Positions 6,208 through 7,203 of a stretch of DNA of 7,203 nucleotides are shown here, piece by piece (position 1 is the stretch's first letter; each line of letters opens with the position of its first letter). The stretch comes from Lachnospiraceae bacterium (GTDB lineage Bacteria; Bacillota; Clostridia; Lachnospirales; Lachnospiraceae). The position numbers and the translations under genes are program-made. The DNA is taken from positions 11,352 through 18,554 of the forward strand of contig DNJW01000022.1 of assembly GCA_003488965.1 (NCBI GenBank), in the 5' to 3' direction. The notes under the pieces were generated by a model. That model was given only the letters and a program-made list of their open reading frames with translations. It did no database searches and was not told the origin of the DNA.

Positions 6208-6339
6208 CAAGGGAAAGAGATATATCATCTGGAGAGAGATTCGCAGTTGCCTCTGGAGATTGAACATATTTATCCGGACTATTCAATCTATCCAGAATTG
6301 ACAAAAGAAACGGCATACGGTGGTTTAAACGGAGGAGAG
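6208..6339 (+). pseudogene. Internal fragment of a phage-associated radical SAM protein
   Basis: The frame reads ...LERDSQLPLEI and then EHIYPDYSIYPELTKETA, up to YG near 6321. From memory this matches the stretch just before the GFLTRGCPRxC..C cysteine motif in uncharacterised radical SAM proteins carried by Firmicute phages and mobile elements. The frame has no start codon near its upstream stop (TGA 6205-6207). After YG the sequence departs from the family (GLNGGEYATCF) and runs into the 3' end of the AraC gene on the other strand, so the Fe-S/SAM binding motif is absent. It is therefore a non-functional internal piece and marks the right edge of the relic between about 6321 and 6344. The family call rests on recall of one motif block, so it is moderate. 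Confidence 0.55.
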
Positions 6340-6344
6340 TATGC
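6313..6344. repeat. 6-bp inverted repeat at the relic / AraC-gene junction
   Basis: GCATAC (6313-6318) and GTATGC (6339-6344) flank 20 nt that contain the 8-bp palindrome GTTTAAAC (6323-6330). On the - strand the second arm is followed by CGTTTCTTTTG, so it might act as a weak terminator for the AraC gene. The long loop makes this doubtful. Confidence 0.3.
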
Positions 6345-7180
6345 TACATGCTTTTCCGATACATACTTGGAGTTTGATTTTCCCATTTTTTAAAAGTATA
6401 GCAGAAACTGCTAAAAGTCTGAAAGCCGCATTGTATTCCGATTTCTTTTATAGAAAAAGAGGTGGATTTCAGTAAAAATTTAGCGGCAGATATCCGTGTA
6501 GAAATCAGATACTGATAGGGAGTTACACCTGTTTCTTTTGCAAAGATTCTTGTAAAATAAAAAGGGCTTAGGCAGGCGTTTTCGGCAAGGTCATTTAAAG
6601 TAATCGATTCGGAAAAATGCTCGTTGATATACGAAATAGAACTTTTAACCGGTTCATGGGAAAACTGTGTATCGTTTGGAGAGAGTGCAGTCAGATGATT
6701 TAAAATATAAGTAATTTTTTCGGAAATCAGTATTTCGTTGATAGAATTTCCTGATTGAAAAAAATAAAACATTTCTTTAATTTCCATATAAATCATATGG
6801 AATTCTGTTGGCTGAACGCAATTCCCAAATTTTTCTGTTAAATAATCATAATAGTTTCGTGCAAGCGGTCCGTCAAAGTGAAACCACAAAGCTTTCCAGC
6901 TGGAAGAGCTGCCATATTCATGAGGTGCATAACAGTCAATAAGCACAAGGGATCCTTTATTTACATGAAAAGATCGAGTGTCAAGTTTTATATCACATTC
7001 CCCATCTAAAATCAACATTATTAAAAAGCTGTGAAAGTTGCTTCGCTTTAGATAATAGCTGCTGTCATAGTGATAATATCCGATGTGTGTCAGATAAAAA
7101 AATAGTTTTTTGGCAGTTATACTTGGAGTATAAACATAATATTCCGAAACGGGATTAATATTTGGCACATGCGTTTTCAT
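6344..7180 (-). CDS. AraC-family transcriptional regulator with cupin-type sensor domain, 278 aa
   Basis: Ligand-responsive DNA-binding regulator, most often controlling sugar uptake or breakdown genes in gut Clostridia. The N-terminal half (about 15-165) has the AraC cupin wording: KGSLVLIDCYAPHEY (75-89) and ALWFHFDGP (97-105). The C-terminal half carries two helix-turn-helix units: the first at about 193-218 (ITLNDLAENACLSPFYFTR), the second at about 242-275, with IKEIGIQCGF and the FKKWENQTPSMYR ending. Asn268 replaces the common Gly in the final GxTPxxYR motif. ATG 7180 is well supported by AAAGGAG 7 nt upstream. The length is normal and the gene looks intact. It is noticeably more AT-rich than the kinase-transporter block. 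No target gene is in the window; the regulated genes probably lie beyond the right edge, so the inducer cannot be named. It is convergent with the phage-like relic. Confidence 0.95.
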   Translation of the reverse strand: MKTHVPNINPVSEYYVYTPSITAKKLFFYLTHIGYYHYDSSYYLKRSNFHSFLIMLILDGECDIKLDTRSFHVNKGSLVLIDCYAPHEYGSSSSWKALWFHFDGPLARNYYDYLTEKFGNCVQPTEFHMIYMEIKEMFYFFQSGNSINEILISEKITYILNHLTALSPNDTQFSHEPVKSSISYINEHFSESITLNDLAENACLSPFYFTRIFAKETGVTPYQYLISTRISAAKFLLKSTSFSIKEIGIQCGFQTFSSFCYTFKKWENQTPSMYRKSM

Positions 7181-7186
7181 TTTGAA

Positions 7187-7196
7187 ACTCCTTTTG
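7187..7196 (-). promoter_or_regulatory. Ribosome binding site of the AraC-family gene
   Basis: On the - strand, AAAAGGAG followed by TTTCAAA and then ATG at 7180. It fixes the start codon. The promoter itself would lie outside the window. Confidence 0.7.
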
Positions 7197-7203
7197 TGTT
7201 TAA

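Noticed and set aside
6125..6301. 58-codon + strand ORF starting MAGKAAGKAEAMG
   Set aside because: It has no RBS, and its second half overlaps the radical SAM fragment in another frame. Its first half may be a true relic piece, but this cannot be supported.
4916..7087. 12-nt sequence ATATCCGATGTG found both near 4916-4927 and near 7076-7087
   Set aside because: A 12-nt match is expected about once by chance in a window of this size, and the second copy is inside the AraC coding region. It is not treated as an attachment-site pair.

Overview
The window looks like a chromosomal segment of a Clostridia-class Firmicute, most likely Lachnospiraceae (family-level inference). The phosphatase / PASTA kinase / RsgA order, the strong AGGAGG-type ribosome binding sites and the protein wording all fit. 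No RNA genes, CRISPR arrays or complete insertion sequences were seen.

Region 1 (1-3463) is a tightly packed + strand housekeeping run. It holds the 3' part of a PP2C-type Ser/Thr phosphatase, an 8-nt overlap into a PASTA-domain Ser/Thr kinase, then rsgA after 12 nt. The kinase senses cell-wall material and phosphorylates cytosolic targets, the phosphatase reverses this, and RsgA is a ribosome-assembly GTPase. In many relatives rpe and thiN follow rsgA. Here the next gene (3493-4878) is a neurotransmitter:sodium symporter (NSS) family transporter.

Region 2 (about 4879-6343) is a decayed mobile-element or prophage relic, holding only small, broken or nested genes. On the + strand there is an open frame for a membrane-anchored hypothetical protein whose natural start looks lost. 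Nested in its end is a 38-codon ORF with its own promoter-like sequence and a terminator. Convergent to it on the - strand is the C-terminal half of an XRE-type phage repressor, lacking its DNA-binding half and frameshifted in a run of seven A. Upstream of that remnant is a segment with three copies of a 15-bp repeat, then a small divergent + strand phage-like gene (5842) with its own frameshift. This layout resembles a degraded repressor/operator/early-gene switch. The last piece is an internal fragment of a phage-type radical SAM protein, cut off before its Fe-S cysteine motif.

Region 3 (6344-7180, - strand) is an intact AraC-family regulator with a cupin sensor domain. It is visibly more AT-rich than region 1, and its likely target genes lie beyond the right edge.

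I do not see a convincing new biological system. The most interesting part is the compact relic in region 2, in particular the nested 38-codon ORF and the repeat-bearing control region.
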